Assembly (NCBI GenBank): GCA_023397675.1
Contig: JAEWTV010000089.1
Span: 1 to 46,972 of the forward strand
Direction: 5' to 3'
DNA length: 46,972 nt
From: Bacillota bacterium
GTDB taxonomy: Bacteria; Bacillota; Clostridia; Acetivibrionales; JANLFN01
Position numbers and translations under genes: made by a program. The first letter of the stretch is position 1. Every line of letters starts with the position of its first letter. A model generated the notes under the pieces. It was not told the origin of the DNA, did not search any database, and worked only from the letters and a program-made list of their open reading frames with translations. Of the stretch, positions 6,843 to 14,351 are shown piece after piece.

Positions 6843-7047
6843 CCCAAGGTTTGTAGAAAGACATATTCAAAAGGATTTGCTCCTTGGGTAATCTTTAAAT
6901 TTACACAGTTTATTTCTTTACCTAAATACTTTATACTTAAAACAAATGATTTTATCCAGAATTCGTATATTCATAAATGAGTTGAATTTATTTAGAAATA
7001 TTATAATTTTTCGGTATATGGCGGTAAAAAGTAAAGGAGGGTAAGCA

Positions 7048-7548
7048 ATGACATTAAAAGATTATATCATGCATCAAATGTGTGAAATTAAAAGGGAGAT
7101 GCTTGCTGCTATAGAAGGCCTTACAGATGATGAAATACAATCTTTTGAGCCCTGCGGACACTGGCCAATTGCGTGGATTGTACAGCACTGCTGCGGTATT
7201 GCAGACTCTTTTGTATATAAGCACATTACCGGAAAAGCGATTCTTGAGCATGATGTAGAAAGAATTGCATGGCCTTTTAGGATGGAACCTAAGCCAGGAG
7301 ATATATATCCTCCTTTATCGGTGCTAATGCATAGATGGTCTACAGTTATGGATGCATCTATTGAAGAGCTTGAAAGACTTGACGATGATAAGCTGCAAGA
7401 CAAGTTTTTTAACCACAATGAACCTATTGCAGAAAGTTGCTTGCGTGTAATAAACCATACTAATGCTCATCTGCGTAATATATGGTGCATTTTAGGAGAG
7501 AAGCGTATAGATTACAAATGGGCTGAACAGCAGACCTGGCTTGCATAA
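7048..7548 (+). CDS. DinB/YfiT-like four-helix protein
   Basis: 166 aa. The DinB superfamily are four-helix bundles that usually bind a divalent metal with three His and often act as thiol-dependent transferases. Here WPIAWIVQHCCGIAD supplies the first His and INHTNAHLRNIW the C-terminal His pair typical of the family; the charged helix starting at LTDDEI also fits. Ribosome site AAAGGAGGG precedes ATG. It converges on the DJ-1 gene with only 1 nt between stop codons and no visible terminator. Substrate unknown. Confidence 0.8.
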   Translation: MTLKDYIMHQMCEIKREMLAAIEGLTDDEIQSFEPCGHWPIAWIVQHCCGIADSFVYKHITGKAILEHDVERIAWPFRMEPKPGDIYPPLSVLMHRWSTVMDASIEELERLDDDKLQDKFFNHNEPIAESCLRVINHTNAHLRNIWCILGEKRIDYKWAEQQTWLA

Positions 7549-7549
7549 G

Positions 7550-8128
7550 CTAAAATCCCATAGCCTTTTTCACTATTTCCACTTGTTCTGAAGAAGTTAA
7601 TTTTTCTAAAAGTTTAAAAGCAACACCTGGCGCGGTCTCTGGACAATAAGATGTTATAATGTTTTCATCCACAACAATAGGTTCATTAACTATTTCAACA
7701 CCGAATTCCTTTAGCTGCTTTTGGCGGTAAGCATCTTTTAAGTGATAGGTTGTAGCTTTTCTGCCCTTTAGCACTCCGCTTCTTCCTACTGGCAGTGCAG
7801 CAACGCATACAGCTGCAATTATTTTCCCATGTTTATCAAATTCCCGGATTAGGTTTAGGAACCTTTCATCATATGCTTCTTCATAAAACCCATATTCCTC
7901 AAATCCACCCGGTATTGCTAATGCGTCATAGTCACTTACATCTATTTCTTCGATTGTTTTTTCAACTAAAATAGGAATATTGAAGGTGCTTACGACTTCT
8001 TTCTGAAACCCGCAAGTAACAACATGAACATCATATCCATAGTCATTTCGTGCCCATCCCATAACATCGACAAAGACACTAAACTCCATGGTTTCAAATC
8101 CTTTTGCTAAAAATAGTAATACTTTCAT
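7550..8128 (-). CDS. DJ-1/PfpI family protein
   Basis: 192 aa matching the DJ-1/ThiJ/PfpI class-I glutaminase-like fold. Glu12 in KGFETMEFS and nucleophile-elbow Cys108 in IIAAVCVAALPVG match the conserved Glu and oxidisable Cys; PGGFEEYGF matches the usual PGG turn. Family members act as glyoxalases, chaperones or stress proteins; the exact activity cannot be told. Ends 1 nt from the convergent DinB-like gene. The upstream lipoprotein gene on the same strand ends about 39 bp before it, so the two could be co-transcribed. Confidence 0.88.
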   Translation of the reverse strand: MKVLLFLAKGFETMEFSVFVDVMGWARNDYGYDVHVVTCGFQKEVVSTFNIPILVEKTIEEIDVSDYDALAIPGGFEEYGFYEEAYDERFLNLIREFDKHGKIIAAVCVAALPVGRSGVLKGRKATTYHLKDAYRQKQLKEFGVEIVNEPIVVDENIITSYCPETAPGVAFKLLEKLTSSEQVEIVKKAMGF

Positions 8129-8167
8129 ATAAGCTCCCTTACTAATATTTTCACTTATATAGCTGGT

Positions 8168-8857
8168 TTATGGCTTGGAGATGCTTACACCGTACTTCTT
8201 AAAATCATCCCCGCTAAGAGATGTAAACCTTATTTCAAGATCGTTTATGTTATAAGTCAAGAATGACATTTCTTTGTCTCCCTGCAAGTTACTTTCTTTA
8301 TCTGCTTTTCCTTCCCCGAACTTTGCTTTGAACTGCTTAATGTCATCTCCAACTGTAAAGTTTTTGCCTTTGTCAAAACTAATTGTTGTTCCGTCTGCAG
8401 GCATAATAAATATGGGTTTTTCATCCAACTGTTTAACCTTATCAATATTATCAAATTGAGCCCCGTTAAAGCCGACCATAACTCCTGATGCCTTACAGAG
8501 AAATACCGGTACATAAAATTTTTCATCACCTAAATATTTAATTTTATCTGAATCGGAAAGATTTAGAGATTCTATTACTTCACTGTTTTTTGATGATAGG
8601 ATGTCACGAATCTTATCCAATGAAATCGTAAGATCACTGCTTTTAGATGGAGCTGAGGTTTTAGTATTTACTTTTTTGTCGTCTGTAGAAGAAACCGTTG
8701 TGCTTGAAGAAGTACTTGTTGAAATACTTGTATCAGAAATCGCAACACTGCTCTGACTACTGCTGTTTACGCTTGAACCGCTTGTATTGCTGGAACATGC
8801 AGTACTTGAAATACTTATCAGAAATGCAACAAGTACAGTTATAATTCTTAGTTTCAT
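8168..8857 (-). CDS. Ser/Thr-rich lipoprotein
   Basis: 229 aa with a lipoprotein signal: charged MKLR, hydrophobic stretch, lipobox SSTAC with Cys21. Residues ~22-75 are a low-complexity Ser/Thr linker; residues ~75-229 form a soluble domain with two parts, of which the second (FTVGDDIKQFKAKFGE) recalls small copper-amine-oxidase-like or stalk-binding clostridial lipoprotein domains. No specific family recognised. AGGAGAGA lies before the ATG. Probably anchored on the outer face of the membrane. Confidence 0.8.
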   Translation of the reverse strand: MKLRIITVLVAFLISISSTACSSNTSGSSVNSSSQSSVAISDTSISTSTSSSTTVSSTDDKKVNTKTSAPSKSSDLTISLDKIRDILSSKNSEVIESLNLSDSDKIKYLGDEKFYVPVFLCKASGVMVGFNGAQFDNIDKVKQLDEKPIFIMPADGTTISFDKGKNFTVGDDIKQFKAKFGEGKADKESNLQGDKEMSFLTYNINDLEIRFTSLSGDDFKKYGVSISKP

Positions 8858-9006
8858 TTATATCTCTCCTATTTGAAATAATAGTCACCTAAGCTAAATT
8901 GATAATACATTTGACATGTGGCTTTGAACCTAATCAGCTGGAGAAGAAAAATCAATGTATTCGCTTTCTTGTAAAAATATATTTATGTTCATATTGTTCC
9001 TCTACC

Positions 9007-9444
9007 TTAATGATTTAATATTTTTCTGAATCCTTTAGCTCCTTCTTCTGCGTACCCAAGGGATTCATATAATTTGTGTGCACCTGTCCGTTGCTTTCCA
9101 GACACTAGGATTATGTAGCCGCATCCTATTTTTACTGCCCTGTTTTCTAACTCCAGCAGCATTGATTTGGCTATGCCCTTTCCTCTATACTCCTCATTCA
9201 CTATCAAAGCTTCTATCACCAGAAAGGAATTAAAATTTAATACCATAGTATCACATACTATACCCATAACAGTTGCAACTACTTTGCAGTCTTCTTCGGC
9301 TACTAATAAAATATAATTATTATTTGTGTTCATTACAGCAAATTTTGTACTCATATTTTCCATAGCACTTCTTTGACCCATTAATGCTTCGTATAGTCCT
9401 GACACTTCGTTAAGATCTTTTTCTTTCATTTCACGTATAACCAT
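9007..9444 (-). CDS. GNAT N-acetyltransferase
   Basis: 145 aa with the GNAT core. The acetyl-CoA loop is VNEEYRGKGIAKSMLLELE (R/Q-x-x-G-x-G/A type), preceded by the beta-4 strand SFLVIEALIV, and the C-terminal YESLGYAEEGAKGF is typical of small GNATs. The substrate is unknown. ATG9444 is chosen because GGAGGA lies just upstream of it; a longer frame from TTG9459 would contain that ribosome site. Confidence 0.88.
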   Translation of the reverse strand: MVIREMKEKDLNEVSGLYEALMGQRSAMENMSTKFAVMNTNNNYILLVAEEDCKVVATVMGIVCDTMVLNFNSFLVIEALIVNEEYRGKGIAKSMLLELENRAVKIGCGYIILVSGKQRTGAHKLYESLGYAEEGAKGFRKILNH

Positions 9445-9729
9445 ATATTCCTCCAACAATGTTGATTAATTCTTGCTTGAAACCTGCCCGTTGCCTTTAG
9501 CAACCTATAATTACATTTCTCTTTATATGTTGGCATTAGCTAGTAGACGAAAATCAAAGCCAAAAGGTTCTTTGACTGACCATATAATTAACTACCTGGA
9601 ATATAAAAACAATCCTATAGATTATTTATAACATTGTCTTTAATTCCTGGCAACATATTATATAATTTGCAGTAAAGTGGCACAGCCTAAAAGCATAAAC
9701 TGTTATAAGTCTAAACAGGAGATTTATAA

Positions 9730-10695
9730 ATGGAATTCAAAAGTGTAAATTGTTCAACCGGTGGTGGGAAAAAACTCAGCAGGCCGACCTTTCAAAGCTC
9801 TTTTATACAATACTGGTATGCTCAGAACTGGGCACCTGACAGATGGGAAAGAGAGTTTGTCATGCTCAAAGACTTAGAAATAAACGAGATAATACTTCAA
9901 ACCACAGCAGACACAAAAGCCAAATACGTGGTATATTTTTCCCGTCTGCCTGGTTTTACCCATGGAAGTGTTGATATGGTTGAAACAGCATTAGACGCTG
10001 CAGATAAACTGGGTATGAAGGTTAGGGTAGGTCTGGGTTTTAGTGAGGATTGGTGGAAAAAATTCTTCAGCAAGACGTGGCTGAGTAAAGAAGCATCCCT
10101 AAACAGAGCTATAATTATGGAAATAGCTCAGAAATTCGGGCATCATAGCTCTTTTACAGGTTGGTATATACCGCATGAGTTTTCCCAGTTTACTGCCCTT
10201 ACAAAGGGTCAGCAGAAAAGACTCAACAGCTTTTTTGAAAGTATGGCCTCCGAGATAAAAAGAAGATTACCCAAAGATATAATGATTGCTCCTTTTTATC
10301 ATGGTAAGCATAAGTGGGCAATGTCCCCCAAAGGATGGTCAGCTGCATTAAAAAACATATTAAAAGAAACAGGAATAGGCATAGTTACTTTACAGGACAG
10401 TATTGGAGCGGGTTTTAGCACTATGAAACAGCTTCCGGAGATATTCAGTCAGACAAAAAAGACTCTAATGGAGTTGGGCATCAAGTTTTATATTGATGTT
10501 GAGACCTTTGAACATACCCGGAAAGGCCTCATACCGGCTTCACAACAACGAATAGAAAAGCAGCTTTCAATTGCACAAAACTATGCCGAAGGCTTTGTGG
10601 CTTTCAGTATAAGCCATTATCAGAATAAAAATGAGCCGGGCCAAACAAAATTATATAATGATTACTTTAAATATTACACTTCTAGGAGCACTTGA
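9730..10695 (+). CDS. DUF4434 TIM-barrel glycosidase-like protein
   Basis: 321 aa without a signal peptide. The opening FIQYWYAQNWAPDRWEREF, the strand NEIILQTTADTKAKYVVYFS and GWYIPHEFSQFTAL with an acidic residue (HE) at a strand end fit the DUF4434 family, (beta/alpha)8 proteins related to glycoside hydrolases. GIGIVTLQDSIGAG and FYIDVETFEH add further acidic candidates. The activity is not established. CAGGAGA precedes ATG. The following UDG-like gene is 74 bp downstream on the same strand. Confidence 0.8.
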   Translation: MEFKSVNCSTGGGKKLSRPTFQSSFIQYWYAQNWAPDRWEREFVMLKDLEINEIILQTTADTKAKYVVYFSRLPGFTHGSVDMVETALDAADKLGMKVRVGLGFSEDWWKKFFSKTWLSKEASLNRAIIMEIAQKFGHHSSFTGWYIPHEFSQFTALTKGQQKRLNSFFESMASEIKRRLPKDIMIAPFYHGKHKWAMSPKGWSAALKNILKETGIGIVTLQDSIGAGFSTMKQLPEIFSQTKKTLMELGIKFYIDVETFEHTRKGLIPASQQRIEKQLSIAQNYAEGFVAFSISHYQNKNEPGQTKLYNDYFKYYTSRST

Positions 10696-10769
10696 CAATA
10701 TTAAAAATAAGACATATAGGTGTCATATTTGTGTGATATCATTAAAAGAAAACAAAGGAAAGTGAAAAT

Positions 10770-11381
10770 ATGTACATAAATATTGGAGAGCATTTATTTA
10801 AGCTCATTCAGGAGAAAAACATACTTTTCGGTGATATTCAACTGCCAGGTATAAAAATAGATACTGATAAAATTAAAGTAATTATGATAAATGAAGTTCC
10901 GCCTGAAAACCCTCAGGATTATTTCTACAGCAAAGGGACAAACCCGGACTATATGAAGACTACTTTAGGGTTGTTTCATAACGCAGGCGTCAATGTTACC
11001 AGTATTCAGGATATTATAGATATGGGTATTTATATTACCACTGCTGTAAAGTCTCCGAAAACCAATTATGCCGTTGATACCGGAAAAATCATAGAGCATT
11101 TGCCTGTGCTTGAAGAGGAAATCAATATGTTTCCTAACCTCAAAGTAGTTATGCTAATGGGTGATGTTGCAAAAAAAGCTTTCAATATGATTACCAAAAA
11201 GAATACTAAGAAAAATTGCATACCTGCCGGTTCAACTTACAAAATACGCGGAAATGAATTCTATTATGGAGATATACGTGTATTTCCGTCTTATATTATG
11301 ACGGGTGGAAACATACTTATAGAAAAGTCAAAATGTACAATGATTTCTGATGATATCAAGCGTATGATGAAATTGATATAG
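10770..11381 (+). CDS. Uracil-DNA-glycosylase-superfamily-like protein
   Basis: 203 aa. KVIMINEVPPENPQDYFY resembles the water-activating GExPG loop region of family 4/5 UDGs (here NEVPPENP), YITTAVKSP resembles the Asn/His-bearing loop (usually TNAVKCRP), VVMLMGDVAKKAFN resembles the LG-x-x-A segment, and VFPSYIMTGG stands where HPS would be. There are no Cys clusters for an Fe-S centre, and the usual catalytic residues are changed, so glycosylase activity is uncertain. Call is by motif pattern. AAAGGAAAG lies before ATG. Confidence 0.6.
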   Translation: MYINIGEHLFKLIQEKNILFGDIQLPGIKIDTDKIKVIMINEVPPENPQDYFYSKGTNPDYMKTTLGLFHNAGVNVTSIQDIIDMGIYITTAVKSPKTNYAVDTGKIIEHLPVLEEEINMFPNLKVVMLMGDVAKKAFNMITKKNTKKNCIPAGSTYKIRGNEFYYGDIRVFPSYIMTGGNILIEKSKCTMISDDIKRMMKLI

Positions 11382-11397
11382 TGTCAATTAACAAAAC

Positions 11398-11437
11398 AAG
11401 GCTTGAAAGTATTTGCTTCCAAGCCTTTGCTGTTTTT
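11398..11437. terminator. Terminator between convergent genes
   Basis: AAGGCTTG / CAAGCCTT stem with a 14-nt loop, then CTGTTTTT on the plus side. It lies between the UDG-like gene and the convergent repeat protein. Confidence 0.6.
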
Positions 11438-12401
11438 ACATAGCTGTTTCAAAAGAATCCCAATCATCTTCGTTAAATAAATTGGAATAGGAATTAGCCT
11501 GTGTTTCATAAGCCTTCGTTGCAGATTCAAATGCATTTCTTACTGCTGTTTGCTGGTCTTCAGTGATAGTTCCGCTTGAAACCAAGCTGTCCAATGGATC
11601 AGTCTTGGTTGTATAATTACTGAATGCAGACTGTAGAGCAGACAATATTGAATCTTCCTGATCCGAAGTAATTTCATCGGAGTCTACAAGGCTGTCAAGT
11701 ATTTCTGAAAGTGAGTTGGAGGTATCTCCATTCTGTATCGATGGTGGAGGTGGTGGAGCCCCATTTGCTTTTCTATCGACCTCAAACGCGCTCTTGATGG
11801 CATCTTGTTGGTCTTCGGAAATAGTTCCGTTTGAAACAAGACTATCTAATGGGTCAGAGTCAGTATTAGTGTCTGAACTATTGGACTGGAATGCCGATTG
11901 AAGTGCATTCACTATTTTTTCTTTCTGGTCTGAAGTAATTGTTCCTGAACTTTCTAAGCTGTCAAGAATACTTGACATTGAGTCTGTACCGCCATTTTGA
12001 GGTGGCGGAGGTGGAGGCGGAGCCCTATGTGCCTTTTTTTCAGAATCAAAAGCGCTTTTTACAGCAGATGCCTGATCTTCAGTAATTGTACCGTTGGAAA
12101 CAAGGCTGTCTAATGGATTCTTAAAGGTTCCTGATGCGTTGTTTGCCCCAGCCTGTGTTTGAAAGGCCATTCTGGCTGCTTCCATAGCATCATTGATAGC
12201 TTTTTTCTGTTCTTCGGTAATTGTACCAGAAGACACAAGACTATCCAAAATACTTGAAGGTTTACTGATTTCCGTAGGCTGCTGTGTCGAATTGGTGCTT
12301 TGTATGTGCCTGTTACCTGCCTTTTGTAGTTCATCAGCCGAAGTTGTTTTGCTTGTGTATTGTGTGTACTTGTAGTAATCATAATTCGAAGAGATGTTCA
12401 T
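11436..12401 (-). CDS. Six-repeat LDSL-x(5)-GTIT-x2-Q protein with poly-Pro linkers
   Basis: 321 aa, unrecognised, no signal peptide. It contains six copies of a ~30-residue unit with core LDSLVSSGTITEEQ followed by an amphipathic helix ending in AF. Odd copies begin SSILDSL, even copies begin PLDSL, so the real period is a pair of about 90 residues. Proline runs (PPPPPPP and PPPPP) separate pairs. The unit resembles short helix-turn-helix 'G-x-I-T-x-x-Q' motifs found in metal- or membrane-linked proteins, but I see no Ca-binding loops. AAGGAGGG before ATG is excellent. Likely a modular binding or scaffold protein; function unknown. Confidence 0.8.
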   Translation of the reverse strand: MNISSNYDYYKYTQYTSKTTSADELQKAGNRHIQSTNSTQQPTEISKPSSILDSLVSSGTITEEQKKAINDAMEAARMAFQTQAGANNASGTFKNPLDSLVSNGTITEDQASAVKSAFDSEKKAHRAPPPPPPPQNGGTDSMSSILDSLESSGTITSDQKEKIVNALQSAFQSNSSDTNTDSDPLDSLVSNGTISEDQQDAIKSAFEVDRKANGAPPPPPSIQNGDTSNSLSEILDSLVDSDEITSDQEDSILSALQSAFSNYTTKTDPLDSLVSSGTITEDQQTAVRNAFESATKAYETQANSYSNLFNEDDWDSFETAM

Positions 12402-13140
12402 TGATTACCCTCCTTTTGGACATGCCTCCTTGCATACATTTTCGTTCCTACTTTATATATATCGGGAGGATTGGACAGGCAGATTGTGGCAAGAGTGTGG
12501 CAAAATTGATTGGGTCGCTCCATCCCGCTTTTCGACGCCGTAAAGCGGGGCAAAAGTTGCCGCTTGTAGCGGATGTGGTTAGGGTACTGTTAAAAAGCTT
12601 CTATGCATTTACAATTAAAATGTTTCTGGGGCGAAACCTGTTCGCCGCCACGGTTTCCCCCAGACCCCACCTTCCATGGCTCGCCCTGGTGAAAGCCTAC
12701 TGCGGCATCTGTAAGCTGCTCGCTCGTTCTCAAGCCGGAACGATGCAACTTCGCTATCCTGCTCAGAAGCTACTTGAATGGCCATCCGGGCCATTCACCG
12801 GCATTCGACCTTCATTCGCAGCAACATCTGCCAGCTCAGCTTTCAATGGGCGTGGATGTGGGTTGTTCTATGAAGCGGCAACGTTAGAACTTTGTTTACG
12901 AAGTTCGGTATAGCCACCTGTTAAACCAGGCCCTGAAGGCGCTTGAGTGAGGAGTTTTCCACCGATTTTGCTCCATCAAAAGCGGATAATAAAGAGTTGT
13001 TTTTGAGGGAAAAGACAGCAAAAAACTGTACAAAGAATATTGTACCACGGGTTTTAACCCACCGCGAAATATTTAATCATGTTTTCTCAACAAAACAGGA
13101 TAGAAAAAGAACGAATGTTCCAGAAATTTGTACAAATATG
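12402..13140. other. GC-rich, hairpin-dense non-coding segment
   Basis: From about 12460 to 12916 the base composition is clearly GC-richer than all neighbours. Strong inverted repeats follow each other: CCCGCTTT/TAAAGCGGG (about 12525-12549), TCTGGGG-GAAACC/GGTTTC-CCCCAGA (about 12624-12665), GAATGGCC/GGCCATTC (12777-12797), CGTTC/GAACG, GTTCTA/TAGAAC (about 12868-12893). An open frame crosses it but lacks a ribosome site and begins antisense to the repeat protein. From 12917 to 13140 sequence returns to AT-rich. Candidates: structured RNA or relic of an acquired element. No gene is called. Confidence 0.5.
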
Positions 13141-13168
13141 TTGCAATTATATTCCAAAATGATACAAT
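13141..13168 (+). promoter_or_regulatory. Promoter of the 95-aa gene's long leader
   Basis: TTGCAA (13141-13146), 16-bp spacer, TACAAT (13163-13168). A start near 13175 would give a leader of about 220 nt before the coding region. Confidence 0.5.
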
Positions 13169-13170
13169 AA

Positions 13171-13275
13171 GTGTGGGAAAATTAAAAAGTTGCCGTGACC
13201 CTCAGGTGTTGGAGCACCTGAAGGTTCATGCAGGTATCACCCCTACCCACAAGTGCAGCTTACGCTGCCACAGCA
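13171..13275 (+). ncRNA. Candidate structured leader RNA
   Basis: GTGTGGG (13171-13177) can pair with CCCACA (13247-13252), enclosing a long arm in which TGACCCTCAGGTG pairs with CACCTGAAGGTTCA through small bulges, capped by TTGGAG. A separate GCAGC-TTAC-GCTGC hairpin follows at about 13255-13268. It matches no riboswitch class I know. The arrangement promoter - structured leader - ribosome site - small gene suggests cis regulation; unproven. Confidence 0.35.
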
Positions 13276-13394
13276 ACATTGTTATTATACATTTATTCTC
13301 TATTCTTTACAACAATAACAATAAATGCATGTATTGGGTCTTACCTGAACATGCATTTTTTAATTTTCCCTCTCATTACAGGAGGGGGAAAGAT

Positions 13395-13682
13395 ATGGCG
13401 AAAATCATGGATACAAAGCAGAAATACATAAGGAAAATGTTGAGGCATGTTGATTTGGAGTTTGATAACTGCCAGGTTTGTATTAATACAGTTCTGCGTA
13501 TGTCAGATATATATGATAAGCTAAAGGATTCAATACCCGGCGATATACGGCACGCAACTGTAGAGTACGGTGAGTTGATATGCAGGTTACTAATAGAGCA
13601 AAGAAGATTCTATTACCTTTGTGGTATAAGAGATTCGCGCCTTGGTTTAAAGAAAAGTGCAAAAAATATGTTAAACAGATAA
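13395..13682 (+). CDS. 95-aa orphan protein
   Basis: A basic, probably all-helical cytoplasmic protein with three Cys. Not recognised. The start is ATG13395 because GGAGGGGG lies 6 nt upstream; a longer frame from 13128 runs through the leader and is not used. It has a long hairpin-rich leader upstream and hairpins with alternative pairings downstream. The conserved-looking basic stretch RRFYYLCGIRDSRLGLKKS near the C-terminus might bind nucleic acid; that is speculation. Confidence 0.65.
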   Translation: MAKIMDTKQKYIRKMLRHVDLEFDNCQVCINTVLRMSDIYDKLKDSIPGDIRHATVEYGELICRLLIEQRRFYYLCGIRDSRLGLKKSAKNMLNR

Positions 13683-13712
13683 AATTATATACATAAATTT
13701 GGTTATACCCCA

Positions 13713-13836
13713 GGCTAACTATCCAGGTATAGAGATATAAGCATGAACCGGATTTCAGGAGAAATGTATTACAGGCGGTGAAAGCAATCTGGTTTGGTTA
13801 GCCGTGGGTTTTAACTAGGTTTAAACCCACGGCTAG
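13713..13836. promoter_or_regulatory. Hairpin with two alternative partners
   Basis: GTTAGCCGTGGGTTT (13797-13811) can pair with AAACCCACGGCTAGC downstream (13823-13837), giving a very strong hairpin, or its GTTAGCC can pair with GGCTAAC at 13713-13719. No T-run follows, so either an end-of-transcript hairpin of the 95-aa gene or an RNA switch-like region. Confidence 0.4.
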
Positions 13837-13849
13837 CAATTAACAATTA

Positions 13850-14167
13850 TTATTCCTTAATATACGAACAGCAATAATCGCACAATTCCTTTGCATCAAT
13901 TTTAAACTTTGAATTTGCAGGAACTTCAAAGCTCTGGCCTGCTTCAACGGTTACCCACTCATTGCTTCCGGGCAAAAGCACATTCATTTTTCCCGCCAAC
14001 ATCTCCATAATTTCCTTGTCTCCAGTCCCAAACTCATATTGCCCAGGCATGATAATCCCAAGAGTTTTTTTCTCACCTGAAGGAAATATAACAGCACGGC
14101 TTGTAACTTTTCCTTCATAATATACGTTAGCCTTTTTCACTACTGAAACATTTTCGAATATTTCCAT
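13850..14167 (-). CDS. ppnP: Pyrimidine/purine nucleoside phosphorylase
   Basis: A 105-aa single-cupin protein of the PpnP (YaiE, DUF1255/UPF0345) family, which phosphorolyses several nucleosides to base plus ribose-1-phosphate. The length and the motifs AVIFPSGEKKTLGIIMPGQYEF, GKMNVLLPG and AGQSFEVPANSKFKI are family-typical. The C-terminal CDYCCSYIKE is in the family's usual place. GGAGGA precedes ATG. Divergent from the membrane LuxR gene; no operon partner. Confidence 0.93.
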   Translation of the reverse strand: MEIFENVSVVKKANVYYEGKVTSRAVIFPSGEKKTLGIIMPGQYEFGTGDKEIMEMLAGKMNVLLPGSNEWVTVEAGQSFEVPANSKFKIDAKELCDYCCSYIKE

Positions 14168-14351
14168 GATTGTCCTCCATTAATATGTAAATGATGTTTA
14201 AGCATATTATAAACTATATACTATATAAAATACTTTTTAAAGTATAGTTTGAGTAGGTATTTTGCCGATTAAAATTACTGTGTATATTTGAAATAAATGT
14301 AACTTATGGTAATATTAATTCATGTCTGAATTGTGGTGAGGTTTATTATTA

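Noticed and set aside
12284..12913. 209-codon plus-strand frame across the GC-rich segment
   Set aside because: No ribosome site; its start lies antisense to the repeat-protein gene; the segment is hairpin-dense and the translation resembles no domain I know. Treated as non-coding.
13171..13260. ydaO-like block GGGTAGGGGTGATACC on the minus strand of the 95-aa gene leader
   Set aside because: It resembles one ydaO block (GGTAGGGGTGATCC), but the CCCGAACCCG-CAGCTAAC block and the others are absent, so I do not call a second c-di-AMP riboswitch.
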